Assembly (NCBI GenBank): GCA_035547425.1
Contig: DASZUU010000017.1
Coordinates: forward strand, 36,290 to 100,289
DNA from: Alloacidobacterium sp035547425
Lineage (GTDB): Bacteria; Acidobacteriota; Terriglobia; Terriglobales; Acidobacteriaceae
Reading direction: 5' to 3'
Length of the DNA stretch: 64,000 nucleotides
The translations under genes were made by a program, and so were the position numbers. Positions 8,945-16,687 of this stretch are shown here, piece after piece. Position 1 is the stretch's first letter; every line of letters begins with the position of its first letter. A model generated the notes under the pieces. It did not search any database, was not told where the DNA came from, and worked only from the letters and a program-made list of their open reading frames with translations.

Positions 8945-9195
8945 GGCTTCCCTGTTTTTTTCTCGCCGAGAAGAAAATCCAGAGGCAGGTCCTCATAAAA
9001 ATCCGGAGCAATATCGCTAACGCCCATGAGGTTACGTCCAAAGACACGTCCGCGCGATTTCTTTTTTACCAGGGGAACGAGTCGCGCTCGAGGCTTACCC
9101 GCTTTAGCAATCACAATTTCCTCGCCGCCGGCAGCCAGTTCTACCAGTTCAGAGAGATGCGATTTTGCCTCATATAAATTCACAGACTTCGTCAT
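8941..9195 (-). CDS. vapB: Phd/YefM-family antitoxin of the VapBC pair
   Basis: Antitoxin of about 84 residues, starting at the ATG at 9195 (MTKSVNLYEAKSHLSELVEL). That segment is the Phd fold that dimerises and binds the operator. The C-terminal part (ISPDFYEDLPLDFLLG-like: DIAPDFYEDLPLDFLLGEKK) is the toxin-binding tail. A longer in-frame version from 9240 adds 15 residues that do not look like the family. Upstream lies a direct repeat of ttggtcaag (9224-9243 region). Autoregulation by the complex is typical of the family. Confidence 0.88.
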   Translation of the reverse strand: MTKSVNLYEAKSHLSELVELAAGGEEIVIAKAGKPRARLVPLVKKKSRGRVFGRNLMGVSDIAPDFYEDLPLDFLLGEKKTGKP

Positions 9196-9296
9196 ACCGA
9201 CTATGATGCCGCTCCTGCATACATTGGTCAAGTTGGTCAAGTCTTGTTCTCATCTCAGGTTCCTCGTAGCATGGAAGACGACCTTTAATTCAAAAG

Positions 9297-10754
9297 ATGC
9301 CCGAATCAGCTTCTACTCCCCGCGTTCGTTTTGCGCCTTCGCCTACCGGCTACCTGCACGTAGGCGGCGCGCGCACTGCTCTGTTTAACTGGCTTTATGC
9401 GCGTCACTTTGGTGGAACCCTCATCCTCCGCATCGAAGACACCGACTTCGAGCGTTCATCCGAAGAGATGGTCGAAGGCATCCTCGAAGGCATGCGCTGG
9501 CTTGGCCTCAACTGGGATGAAGGCCCGTTCTATCAATCAAAGCGTCTCGACCTCTATCGCCAGACTGCGGAAAAGCTGTTGGCGGGCGGACACGCCTACT
9601 ACTGCTTCTGCACCAAGGAAGAATTAGAGCAGCGCCGCGCCGAATCCGTCGCTGCCGGGCGTCCACCTATGTATGATCGCCGCTGCCGCAGAATCGAATC
9701 TGCTACCGCAGCAAAGCGCAAAGCTGCGGGCGAGGCCTGTGCCGTGCGCTTTGCTGTTCCTGAAGGCGGCTCGACCAGCTTTGATGACGCGGTTTTTGGC
9801 AAGGTTGAATTTGCCAATGCCGAAATCGAAGATTTCGTATTGCTGCGTTCGGACGGCATCCCGACATACCACCTCAGTGTTGTTGCCGACGACATCGATA
9901 TGCGCCTTACCCACATCATCCGCGGCGCAGATCACATCTCGAACACGCCCAAGCAGGTGCTGCAATATCGCGCATTAGGCGCCCCCATGCCTGTATTTGC
10001 GCACGTCCCCCTGATCCTGGGGCCGGACAAAACGCGTCTCTCCAAGCGTCATGGAGCTACCAGCGTCATCGCCTACAAGGAAATGGGCATCGTTCCGGAG
10101 GCCTTCCGCAATTTTCTGGCGCTTCTTGGCTGGACGCCCGGCGCAGCCGGGAAAGATGCCGATGGCAAAGACCGCGAAATCTTCGGCTCGGATGAATTGA
10201 TAAAGCTTTTCTCTCTCGACGGCATCTCCAAATCAAATGCTGTCTTCGACAACGATAAGCTCGCCTGGTTCAATACTGAATACATCCGCGCCTATGATGC
10301 TGCTGAGCTGCTGCCGCTGATTGAAGAAGAATGGATAAAGGCAGAGTTCCGGCCCGCCCGGTCGAATGGTGAAGTGATCTCAGCTATCGAATTAGTCAAA
10401 CCCCGCGCACGCAACCTGAAAGACTTTGCTACAGCTTTCCGCGCTTATTTCAGCGATGCGTTCGAGTACGATCCGGCAGCTGTAGCCAAGTTTCTTAAAG
10501 ATGAGGCTGTACGCGCGCTTCTGGTCGAACTGTCAGCCCACTATGCGTCTGACGCCCAGTTCACTGAGGCTTCGACCGAACAGATTCTCCGCAGCTTTGC
10601 CGAAGAGAAGGGCGTAAAGGCCGGAGCACTCATCAACGGCGCGCGTGTCGCGCTCACCGGGCAAGCTGTGGCCCCGAGCCTTTTTGCTGTGATGGTCAAT
10701 CTGGGCAGAGATCGTGTCATCAAGCGGCTGGCGGCAGCAGCCACGATCCAATAG
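9297..10754 (+). CDS. gltX: Glutamate--tRNA ligase
   Basis: Charges tRNA-Glu; class Ic synthetase of 485 residues. The HIGH motif is PSPTGYLHVGG (about 14-24), a zinc-binding YCFCTKE...YDRRCR insertion follows, and the KMSKS loop reads KTRLSKRHGA. A helical anticodon-binding domain fills the last 150 residues. The start ATG at 9297 leads directly into RVRFAPSPTG, so no alternative is needed. The gene is convergent with the DsbD-alpha gene, with a large inverted repeat between them. Whether it also charges tRNA-Gln (non-discriminating type) cannot be judged here. Confidence 0.96.
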   Translation: MPESASTPRVRFAPSPTGYLHVGGARTALFNWLYARHFGGTLILRIEDTDFERSSEEMVEGILEGMRWLGLNWDEGPFYQSKRLDLYRQTAEKLLAGGHAYYCFCTKEELEQRRAESVAAGRPPMYDRRCRRIESATAAKRKAAGEACAVRFAVPEGGSTSFDDAVFGKVEFANAEIEDFVLLRSDGIPTYHLSVVADDIDMRLTHIIRGADHISNTPKQVLQYRALGAPMPVFAHVPLILGPDKTRLSKRHGATSVIAYKEMGIVPEAFRNFLALLGWTPGAAGKDADGKDREIFGSDELIKLFSLDGISKSNAVFDNDKLAWFNTEYIRAYDAAELLPLIEEEWIKAEFRPARSNGEVISAIELVKPRARNLKDFATAFRAYFSDAFEYDPAAVAKFLKDEAVRALLVELSAHYASDAQFTEASTEQILRSFAEEKGVKAGALINGARVALTGQAVAPSLFAVMVNLGRDRVIKRLAAAATIQ

Positions 10755-10866
10755 TTGTCATCCCCAACGCCAGGAACGAAGCGGAAGGACCTGCTTTTAT
10801 CTGCCAGGAAATAGAAATTCTCTACCCCGGATGAAAAGCAGGTCCTTCACTCGCTCAGGATGACAA
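10755..10866. repeat. Large imperfect inverted repeat built from two dispersed-repeat copies
   Basis: The left arm starts right after the gltX stop (ttgtcatcc ... gcggaaggacctgcttttat, 10755-10800). The right arm (atgaaaagcaggtccttcac then tcgctcaggatgacaa, 10831-10866) is its inverse. The RNA would form a long hairpin between the convergent genes and could serve as a bidirectional terminator. Confidence 0.8.
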
Positions 10867-10890
10867 ATTGAAATCAGTGAACAAGCTTCA

Positions 10891-11394
10891 TCACTTGGCA
10901 ATTACGCTCACGGCAACCGGAGCTGTCTTTGGCGGATAGCACGAATTCGCATCGCAGGCCTGATACCGCAGCGCAGCCTGCACCAGGTGATCGCCGGGCT
11001 TTGCTATCACATGTGCGCGCAGAACAAATTCGCCTGTATAGACGCTCAATTTATCCTGCGGGCTGAAAGCCGGCGAATAATCCGTTCCGGGCGGGAAATC
11101 TACACTTGCAACATTCACGCCCGCTGGCTCTTCTACCATCAAACGTGTTGCAATCAGGCTCTTTGCCCGCGGAGTATGCGAGTTGATGTGCAATCCGTCA
11201 TTCACGCGAAAATGCAGCTCCACCACGTTCGGCTTATCCGCAGCAACGGTGATCTGTTCCGGATAAAGAAACTGCACCAACTGGTGCTCATCGGCCTTGG
11301 TATTACTCTGCCAGGCGAGCTTCTGTGAGCGAGCGCACTGCAGGCTCAAGCAAAGCAAGCCGGCCATTGCGGCTAAAAATAATCGCCGCATCAT
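10891..11394 (-). CDS. Stand-alone DsbD alpha-domain-like secreted protein
   Basis: A 167-residue protein with a signal peptide (MMRRLFLAAMAGLLCLSLQC). Its immunoglobulin-like domain ends in YQACDANSCYPPKTAPV, the redox-active Cys pair region of the N-terminal periplasmic domain of DsbD. DsbD-alpha normally passes electrons from the DsbD membrane domain to periplasmic partners, but here neither the membrane domain nor the C-terminal thioredoxin domain is fused. The start overlaps the upstream TlpA-like gene by 4 bp, so the pair is probably a functional unit for thiol handling outside the cytoplasm. A lipoprotein-type Cys at about position 15 or 20 is possible but not convincing. Confidence 0.8.
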   Translation of the reverse strand: MMRRLFLAAMAGLLCLSLQCARSQKLAWQSNTKADEHQLVQFLYPEQITVAADKPNVVELHFRVNDGLHINSHTPRAKSLIATRLMVEEPAGVNVASVDFPPGTDYSPAFSPQDKLSVYTGEFVLRAHVIAKPGDHLVQAALRYQACDANSCYPPKTAPVAVSVIAK

Positions 11395-12050
11395 GCGCCT
11401 CCGCTGGCTAATGCCTTCTTAATATCGGCTTCCAGCTCCGAACGATCATGCAAGCCCACAGTCGCCGCGACAATCTTGCCGCTGCGATCGACGAAAAACG
11501 ACGAAGGCAGCGCGTCGATGCCGCCGTAAGGATGCGAAATCGAATCGCCATCGATCAGCACCGGATAATCAATGTGCATATTGTCGACAAATTTGGCAAT
11601 TTCCGCTTTATCCTGTGCATTCAGCTTCTTGTCATCCTTATCCAGGTCGTCGGTCGAGATACCGAGAATCTCAAAACCCTGCGGAGCATATTGCTTCCGC
11701 AAGTCGATCAGCCAGGGCGTTTCCACCTTGCAGGGAGCGCACCAGGTCGCCATAAAGTTCACCAGCACAGCTTTGCCTTTATAGCTGGCCAGAGAAATTT
11801 TCTGCCCCTGCAGTGTTTCCAGCGTGAACGGTGGGGCCTGTTTTCCCTCGAGAGGCGACTTTTCTTCCTCTTCCGATGCCGCTGCCGTATCGCCAGTCGC
11901 TGCCGGAGCCGCAGGAACGAGCACTGCCGCCTGCATCGCCTTGATTTTTTCCTGCTCAGCCTTGCGGCGGCGATAATTGTCCACGCCCGACCATATCATC
12001 AGCGCCAGCGCGGCAATAACCAGAATCAGAACCAGATGATTGCGTTTCAA
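11391..12050 (-). CDS. TlpA/ResA-family membrane-anchored thioredoxin
   Basis: 219 residues: an N-terminal membrane anchor (about 5-21), a charged and Ala/Glu-rich linker to about residue 68, then an AhpC/TSA-like thioredoxin fold with the active site TWCAPC. The TSFFVD-like element is present as PSSFFVDRSGKI, with the cis-Pro. Such proteins reduce disulfides in c-type cytochrome apoproteins or other envelope proteins. The gene is first in a two-gene operon with the DsbD-alpha-like gene (4-bp ATGA overlap), which suggests the latter acts on or with this thioredoxin. Confidence 0.9.
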   Translation of the reverse strand: MKRNHLVLILVIAALALMIWSGVDNYRRRKAEQEKIKAMQAAVLVPAAPAATGDTAAASEEEEKSPLEGKQAPPFTLETLQGQKISLASYKGKAVLVNFMATWCAPCKVETPWLIDLRKQYAPQGFEILGISTDDLDKDDKKLNAQDKAEIAKFVDNMHIDYPVLIDGDSISHPYGGIDALPSSFFVDRSGKIVAATVGLHDRSELEADIKKALASGGA

Positions 12051-12142
12051 ATCGTGCCCTTCCTTCGCGTACTTATTATTCTAAGGGCTAGATATACGCG
12101 GACGAAAGCCGCGCTTTGATACTATCCAGAATGTTGTAGATC

Positions 12143-13123
12143 ATGACCGAGTACACCCCGGCACAACTCGTCCGTATTGAAGCCGATGCGCTCCATCGCC
12201 TCGCCGCTCGCCTGGAAGGCCCTATGGCCGCCGATTTCGAGCGCGCCGTTGACCTGATTGTTCAATGCAGCCAGGCGCGTGGACGTGTCGTCGTTACCGG
12301 TATGGGCAAAAGCGGGATTATCGCACAAAAAATTGCCGCCACTCTCAGCTCTACCGGCACCCCTGCACTCTTCCTGCATCCGGCGGAGGCTGTGCACGGC
12401 GATCTCGGCATGCTGGTACGCGGCGATGTCGTGATTGCGCTTTCCGCCAGCGGAGAAACCGAAGAGATACTTCGCTTTCTCGCCACTATCAAGCGCATCG
12501 GCGATGCCCTCATCAGCTTTTGCTGCAATCTGCAATCGACGCTGGCGCAGGCCAGCGATATCGCTCTCGATTGCGGAGTTCCCCAGGAAGCCTGCGGCCT
12601 GAATCTCGCGCCTACTGCATCTACGACCGCAATGCTTGCTCTCGGCGACGCTCTCGCCATTGCCGTTTCATTGCGGAAAGGATTTCGCGCCGAAGATTTT
12701 GCCGACTTGCATCCCGGCGGCAAGCTCGGCAAAAAGCTTTTGCGCGTGCACCACCTCATGCACACAGGCGATGCCGTACCACGCGTGCAATTGGATACGC
12801 CCATGAGCGAAGTTATTTACGAGATGTCGCGCAAGGGCCTCGGCGTAACGACGGTAGAAGATAAAAAGGGCAAACTCGCCGGCATCATCAGCGACGGCGA
12901 TCTTCGACGACTTTTGGAACGCGAAGGATCACACGTTCTTGAAAAAACCGCAGGCGAAGCCATGAACCGCACGCCGAAAACCGTAAGCAAAAATGAATTT
13001 GCCGTGCGCGCTCTGAACATCATGGAAGAGAAGAAGATTACCTCGCTGCTTGTTGTCGATGAGGCGAATCAAATTGAAGGCATAGTGCATCTGCATGATC
13101 TATGGGAAACGGAGCTGATCTGA
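12143..13123 (+). CDS. kdsD: D-arabinose 5-phosphate isomerase (KpsF/GutQ type)
   Basis: Interconverts ribulose 5-phosphate and arabinose 5-phosphate, the first step towards Kdo for lipopolysaccharide. 326 residues: a SIS domain (about 35-180) with VVVTGMGKSG and SASGETEEI, the linker motif LHPGGKLGKKLL, and two CBS domains (about 205-265 and 270-326). The order and length match KdsD. The gene begins a plus-strand run with def 4 bp downstream. Kdo synthesis fits a Gram-negative envelope. Distinction from GutQ-like paralogues rests on context only. Confidence 0.92.
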   Translation: MTEYTPAQLVRIEADALHRLAARLEGPMAADFERAVDLIVQCSQARGRVVVTGMGKSGIIAQKIAATLSSTGTPALFLHPAEAVHGDLGMLVRGDVVIALSASGETEEILRFLATIKRIGDALISFCCNLQSTLAQASDIALDCGVPQEACGLNLAPTASTTAMLALGDALAIAVSLRKGFRAEDFADLHPGGKLGKKLLRVHHLMHTGDAVPRVQLDTPMSEVIYEMSRKGLGVTTVEDKKGKLAGIISDGDLRRLLEREGSHVLEKTAGEAMNRTPKTVSKNEFAVRALNIMEEKKITSLLVVDEANQIEGIVHLHDLWETELI

Positions 13124-13127
13124 AGTT

Positions 13128-13678
13128 ATGGTCTTAAAAATCGTTCAGGTTGGCGATCCTGTATTGCGCTCAAAAGCGCGCCCACTCACCACAAAAGAGA
13201 TTCACAGCGCCCATATCCAAAGCCTTATCGCTGATATGCGCGAAACCATGCACGCTGCTCCCGGTGTAGGCCTTGCTGCGCCGCAAATCGGTCAATCAAT
13301 ACAGTTAGCTGTCATCGAAGACAAATCCGAATACCATGAGAAAATCAGCGCTGCCGACCTGAAGGCGCGCGGACGCGAAGCAGTCCCTTTTCATGTCATC
13401 ATCAATCCGCAGATTGAATTGCTCACCCCGCCGCAAACTATCTTCTATGAAGGCTGCCTCAGCCTTGCCGGATTTATGGCCGCAGTGCCGCGTGCTGAAA
13501 GGTCCGTGTTCATTGCCTCGATGAGCATGCCAATCCACAGACCATCGAAGCGGGCGGATGGTACGCGCGCATTCTGCAACACGAAATCGATCATCTTCAC
13601 GGACGCATCTACATCGACCGTATGCAAAGTGAAACATTTTCCACCCTGGAAAATTATCAGGCACAGGTTAAAGGCTGA
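13128..13678 (+). pseudogene. def: Peptide deformylase with a single-base frameshift
   Basis: Removes the formyl group from nascent proteins; normally essential. In the starting frame motif 1 (GVGLAAPQIG) and motif 2 (EGCLS) are intact, but after VPRAER the frame loses homology. In the +2 frame the rest of the enzyme continues: VRVHCLDEHANPQTIEAGGW, then motif 3 QHEIDH with both zinc histidines, ending QAQVKG and a stop at 13676-13678. The break is at about 13499-13502, where gaaaggtccg would need one more G (gaaagggtccg) to restore the frame. The repaired protein is about 183 residues, normal length. Read literally the frame runs on to 13763 with an unrelated tail and no HEIDH. It could be a sequencing error or a real mutation tolerated by a second copy. 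Confidence 0.9.
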
Positions 13679-13704
13679 TCACCCGCATCCAAGTGTGATA
13701 GAAC

Positions 13705-14271
13705 ATGGTGAAAATGGCAGAAAAGACAGCAGCCGCCAAGTCCTCGCACGAAGTTGCCGGTGATCGCCTGATTGAGCTCGCGCAGCAAAAAGCACCCGAG
13801 CCGAAACTGCTCCCTGAGCCGAAGCATGAAGCTGCTCAAAAGCAGCAACGCTCCGGAATACTACATACATTCGGCCGTTTAAAACCGCTCCTGCCGATAC
13901 TCTCCGGCGGTTTGCGCATGGTGGATCATGGAGCAGTGCAGGCGCTCGCGCAGCTGCTCAACCTGGTTGACGGCGGCGGCGCAGCATCCTCCGCGGCACA
14001 TGAAGAGCTTCACTCCGAGCTGGCAGAAATTCAAACCAGCCATCGCGAGTTGCGCCTCCAGGTGCAGGATCAAACCGTGGAAATGAAGCGTATTGACGAG
14101 CAAATCCGGCTTCTTCGCCACTCCGTCGAACAAAATGCCACCGAGCATATCGAGCTGGTTCAGGATGTAAAAGCGCTCAATAACCTCGTCCGGACCATCG
14201 GAGCCGGGTCGGCGATCCTGTTAATTGTGCTTATCGCCCTTACGGCGCTTTTGTTGAGCCGGCATTCCTAG
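13705..14271 (+). CDS. Predicted coiled-coil protein with C-terminal membrane anchor
   Basis: 188 residues, unrecognised. The N-terminal 50 residues are rich in Ala, Lys, Glu and Pro. A segment rich in Leu and Gly follows (about 53-90). Residues about 95-160 are heptad-like (ELHSELAEIQTSHRELRLQV) and predict a coiled coil. A hydrophobic helix close to the end (GAGSAILLIVLIALTALLL) would anchor it with almost no external tail. The start is the ATG at 13705; an ATG three codons on is possible. It follows def by 26 bp after the repaired stop and may belong to the kdsD-def transcript. No function is proposed. Confidence 0.75.
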   Translation: MVKMAEKTAAAKSSHEVAGDRLIELAQQKAPEPKLLPEPKHEAAQKQQRSGILHTFGRLKPLLPILSGGLRMVDHGAVQALAQLLNLVDGGGAASSAAHEELHSELAEIQTSHRELRLQVQDQTVEMKRIDEQIRLLRHSVEQNATEHIELVQDVKALNNLVRTIGAGSAILLIVLIALTALLLSRHS

Positions 14272-14533
14272 ATAAATCTTTATTTTTAAATAATTTATAC
14301 CTTATTAGACACAAGCATTCCTGTCGCAGGAGTATGAATTTTCTCCTCATATTTTGACCTTTTCTTTATTCATATGAGGAAAAATTTGCCAGTTGTTAGT
14401 TTTTAGGACTAGGATACGTGTCAGTTCGGGGTAGTCTGCGGTAAAGTTGACACTCCAGAGCGCTATATGCAGCCCGTTTCAAAAGATGCCGATGTAATCA
14501 TCTTCCAATACCAGCGTACGGAGCGAATCTCTT

Positions 14534-15313
14534 ATGGCATGGTATGCCTACTGCATTGCCGAGAAGCAAGCCTTTCCTGAGTTGCTCCGCCACCGCAAGC
14601 CCATTCCCATGGAAGCGGTGTCGGGCATAGCCGGAAATCAGGTTTTTCTTTATCCCGCCAGTGATTTAGCAGTTATCGTTAGCGAACATTCTCCTGAAGA
14701 CAATTTAAGCGATCGGGCCGGCGTCGAACACGCACGCGTCATTGCCGATTGCTTTAAGAGCTCTACAGTCCTGCCGTTCCGTTTTGGAACGGTTTTTTCT
14801 GATGACGACAGTCTTCGCCGGTCCGTTCGATCCAACCAGCGCCAGTTCCTTACCAATATCGACCGACTGCGCGGTAAAGCGGAAATGCATTTGAAGGTCG
14901 TTCTCGACGATTGCTGTCGTGAGCAAATTCACGCCTATACCGCGCCCCAGGCAAAGGGTGGAACAGGCCGTGAATATCTTGCCCAGCTTCGAGAAAACGC
15001 TACCCGACAGCGTGAACGCCAGACCAAGGCGCGCGCGGTTTCGGTTCAGATGCACCGCATGTTCCTGCCTCTTGCGGAAGAAGTTAGCTGCCGCCGTACC
15101 GATTCGGGTAAGATGCTGCTCGATATTGCTCACCTCATCGACCACAAGTGCGTGGAGCGCTATCAGAACAAATACTCCAGCGCCAGCCAGATGATGAAGG
15201 ACTGCCAGATGCAGCTCTCCGGTCCCTGGCCGCCATATCACTTTGTGCATCGGCTCACCGCCCGCCATGGAAACGCGCACCATAACGGCGTGCAGACCGT
15301 TGCCCAGGCATAA
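14534..15313 (+). CDS. GvpL/GvpF-family gas-vesicle-type protein (orphan)
   Basis: 259 residues with the hallmarks of the GvpL/F family: an N-terminal ferredoxin-like fold beginning AWYAYCIAE, the segment TVLPFRFGTVF, the KAEMHLKVV strand, GREYLAQLR, and a closing LSGPWPPYHF. In gas-vesicle clusters these proteins help nucleate GvpA assembly. No GvpA, GvpN or other vesicle gene is in the window, so buoyancy is unlikely and the role is open. A strong terminator follows. The 262-bp AT-rich gap upstream shows a TTGACA at 14447 but no well-spaced -10. Confidence 0.87.
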   Translation: MAWYAYCIAEKQAFPELLRHRKPIPMEAVSGIAGNQVFLYPASDLAVIVSEHSPEDNLSDRAGVEHARVIADCFKSSTVLPFRFGTVFSDDDSLRRSVRSNQRQFLTNIDRLRGKAEMHLKVVLDDCCREQIHAYTAPQAKGGTGREYLAQLRENATRQRERQTKARAVSVQMHRMFLPLAEEVSCRRTDSGKMLLDIAHLIDHKCVERYQNKYSSASQMMKDCQMQLSGPWPPYHFVHRLTARHGNAHHNGVQTVAQA

Positions 15314-15332
15314 CTTTCCATTCTGCCTACAA

Positions 15333-15375
15333 AACCCCGGCGGACCCACGAACCGCCGGGGTTTCTCTCTTCTGG
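15333..15375 (+). terminator. Rho-independent terminator after the GvpL/F gene
   Basis: A perfect 12-bp stem (AAACCCCGGCGG at 15333-15344 with CCGCCGGGGTTT at 15354-15365), a 9-nt loop and a pyrimidine tail tctctcttct. It ends the GvpL/F transcript 20 bp after its stop. Confidence 0.9.
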
Positions 15376-15507
15376 AGCAAGAGGTTATACGGAGTATCCC
15401 CGTACCGCCTCTACTCTTAAAAGACGCATGAACAAATAAACCGTTTACGCCGTATCCAAGAAATAATCTGGAAAACTCGAGGGGTTAAAAAGCAGAGTGC
15501 GCTGCGT

Positions 15508-16203
15508 TTAAGCTGGAATATTTTTTTTCTTCCGGCTCAGGACAAAATCGTTGTCTTGCTTCCGGCGACTCGCCGTAGCCCGGTCAATCTTGCGCCAGAA
15601 AGCCACAAAATAATCGACTGCTGAGATAGTCGAAACCAGCGCCATAAAGTAGATAGCCGTGATCGCAATCGGACGCACGGGCATAATGAACCAGCCAAAG
15701 TACCAGGCATCCCAGCGGTGCGCCAGAATCACCGCAACCACCGAGACAATCTGGATGACGGTCTTCAACTTGCCGACATCGCTGGCTTCGATCGTAAAGC
15801 CCTCGGTACTGGCAATGCTGCGCAGACCTGTTACCAGAAACTCTCTGCCTATTACCAGTACGGCGATCCACGGTTTCACGATGTCCGGGCAGTACTGCAC
15901 AAGGCAGATAAATGCCGCTGTAATCAGTAACTTATCGGCCAGCGGATCGAGCAGCATGCCGATCGTGGTAATCTGCCCGCGCCGACGCGCGAGGTAGCCG
16001 TCAACTCCATCCGAAATCGAAACCAGGATAAAGAAGATGGACGTGAACAACTCCTGTTCACCGTTGGGCCCGTGCAAGGGAAAATGCGGCGACAGCATCC
16101 AGATCAGCAGAGGAACGCTGAAGATGCGGCCCATCGTAATGGAATTGGGAAGGTTCACGATGCAACAACCGGCGAGAAGCCCTACCTCGTTATTATGCAC
16201 CAC
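15508..16203 (-). CDS. pgsA: CDP-diacylglycerol--glycerol-3-phosphate 3-phosphatidyltransferase
   Basis: Inner-membrane enzyme making phosphatidylglycerol phosphate. The CDP-alcohol phosphotransferase motif D-G-x2-A-R-x8-G-x3-D-x3-D is complete (DGYLARRRGQITTIGMLLDP followed by LAD). Several hydrophobic helices surround it. The C-terminal tail is basic (RATASRRKQDNDF). The outer ATG at 16203 gives 231 residues. The family usually begins at NLPNSITMGRI, so a GTG at 16158 just before that segment is a plausible alternative start. Glycerol-3-phosphate as acceptor is inferred from overall similarity (LPNxLTxxRI, SDxxDGxxAR). Confidence 0.9.
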   Translation of the reverse strand: MVHNNEVGLLAGCCIVNLPNSITMGRIFSVPLLIWMLSPHFPLHGPNGEQELFTSIFFILVSISDGVDGYLARRRGQITTIGMLLDPLADKLLITAAFICLVQYCPDIVKPWIAVLVIGREFLVTGLRSIASTEGFTIEASDVGKLKTVIQIVSVVAVILAHRWDAWYFGWFIMPVRPIAITAIYFMALVSTISAVDYFVAFWRKIDRATASRRKQDNDFVLSRKKKNIPA

Positions 16204-16325
16204 GGACGCAGAGGCATGATAGGCAGGATCGCACGTATGCCGGATATCGCAAAATTTTCCTTCCCATAGAATTTCTAGTGGTGTATAGTCGCTCCCATAG
16301 ACATTCGAGTGGAGAAAGCGTTATT

Positions 16326-16676
16326 ATGGGCCGGGAGAAAAAATCAACGGATGTCGACATGCTGAAGGGTACGCTCGACATGCTGATTCTGCGTACTTTG
16401 GTGATGGGCCCGGCGCACGGGCACACCATCGCCCATGTTATTGAGCACACATCGGAAAATGTCCTCGACGTGGAACAAGGCTCTTTGTACCCTGCGCTGC
16501 ATCGGCTTGAAGACCGGGGATGGGTTTCTTCCTACTGGGGCGTCAGCGAAAACAACCGGAAAGCCAAGTTTTACCAGCTCACAGCTACAGGCAAAAAACA
16601 GCTGGTGACCGAGGCTGGCCGCTGGCGACAAATTGTTGAAGCTATAGGCCGGGTGATGGGCGAAAGCCTCGACTAG
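16326..16676 (+). CDS. PadR-family transcriptional regulator
   Basis: A 116-residue winged-helix protein starting at the ATG at 16326 (MGREKKSTDVDMLKGTLDML), preceded by GGAGAAAG. An upstream in-frame ATG at 16278 would add 16 residues without family similarity. Conserved PadR features are LKGTLDMLILRTL, GHTIAHVIEH, the EQGSLYPALHRLEDRGWV wing and YQLTATGKKQL. In acidobacteria such genes sit directly before ADOP permease genes, as here (11 bp apart), and presumably repress them. Its partner permease is damaged, so this regulator may now be without its target. Confidence 0.92.
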   Translation: MGREKKSTDVDMLKGTLDMLILRTLVMGPAHGHTIAHVIEHTSENVLDVEQGSLYPALHRLEDRGWVSSYWGVSENNRKAKFYQLTATGKKQLVTEAGRWRQIVEAIGRVMGESLD

Positions 16677-16687
16677 GGGAGAAGCTA

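Noticed and set aside
13679..13763. C-terminal extension of peptide deformylase to 13763
   Set aside because: Out-of-frame tail caused by the frameshift; it overlaps the next gene start and has no similarity.
14447..14475. TTGACA promoter before the GvpL/F gene
   Set aside because: The nearest TATAT element is only 11 bp away; no -10 at 16-18 bp.
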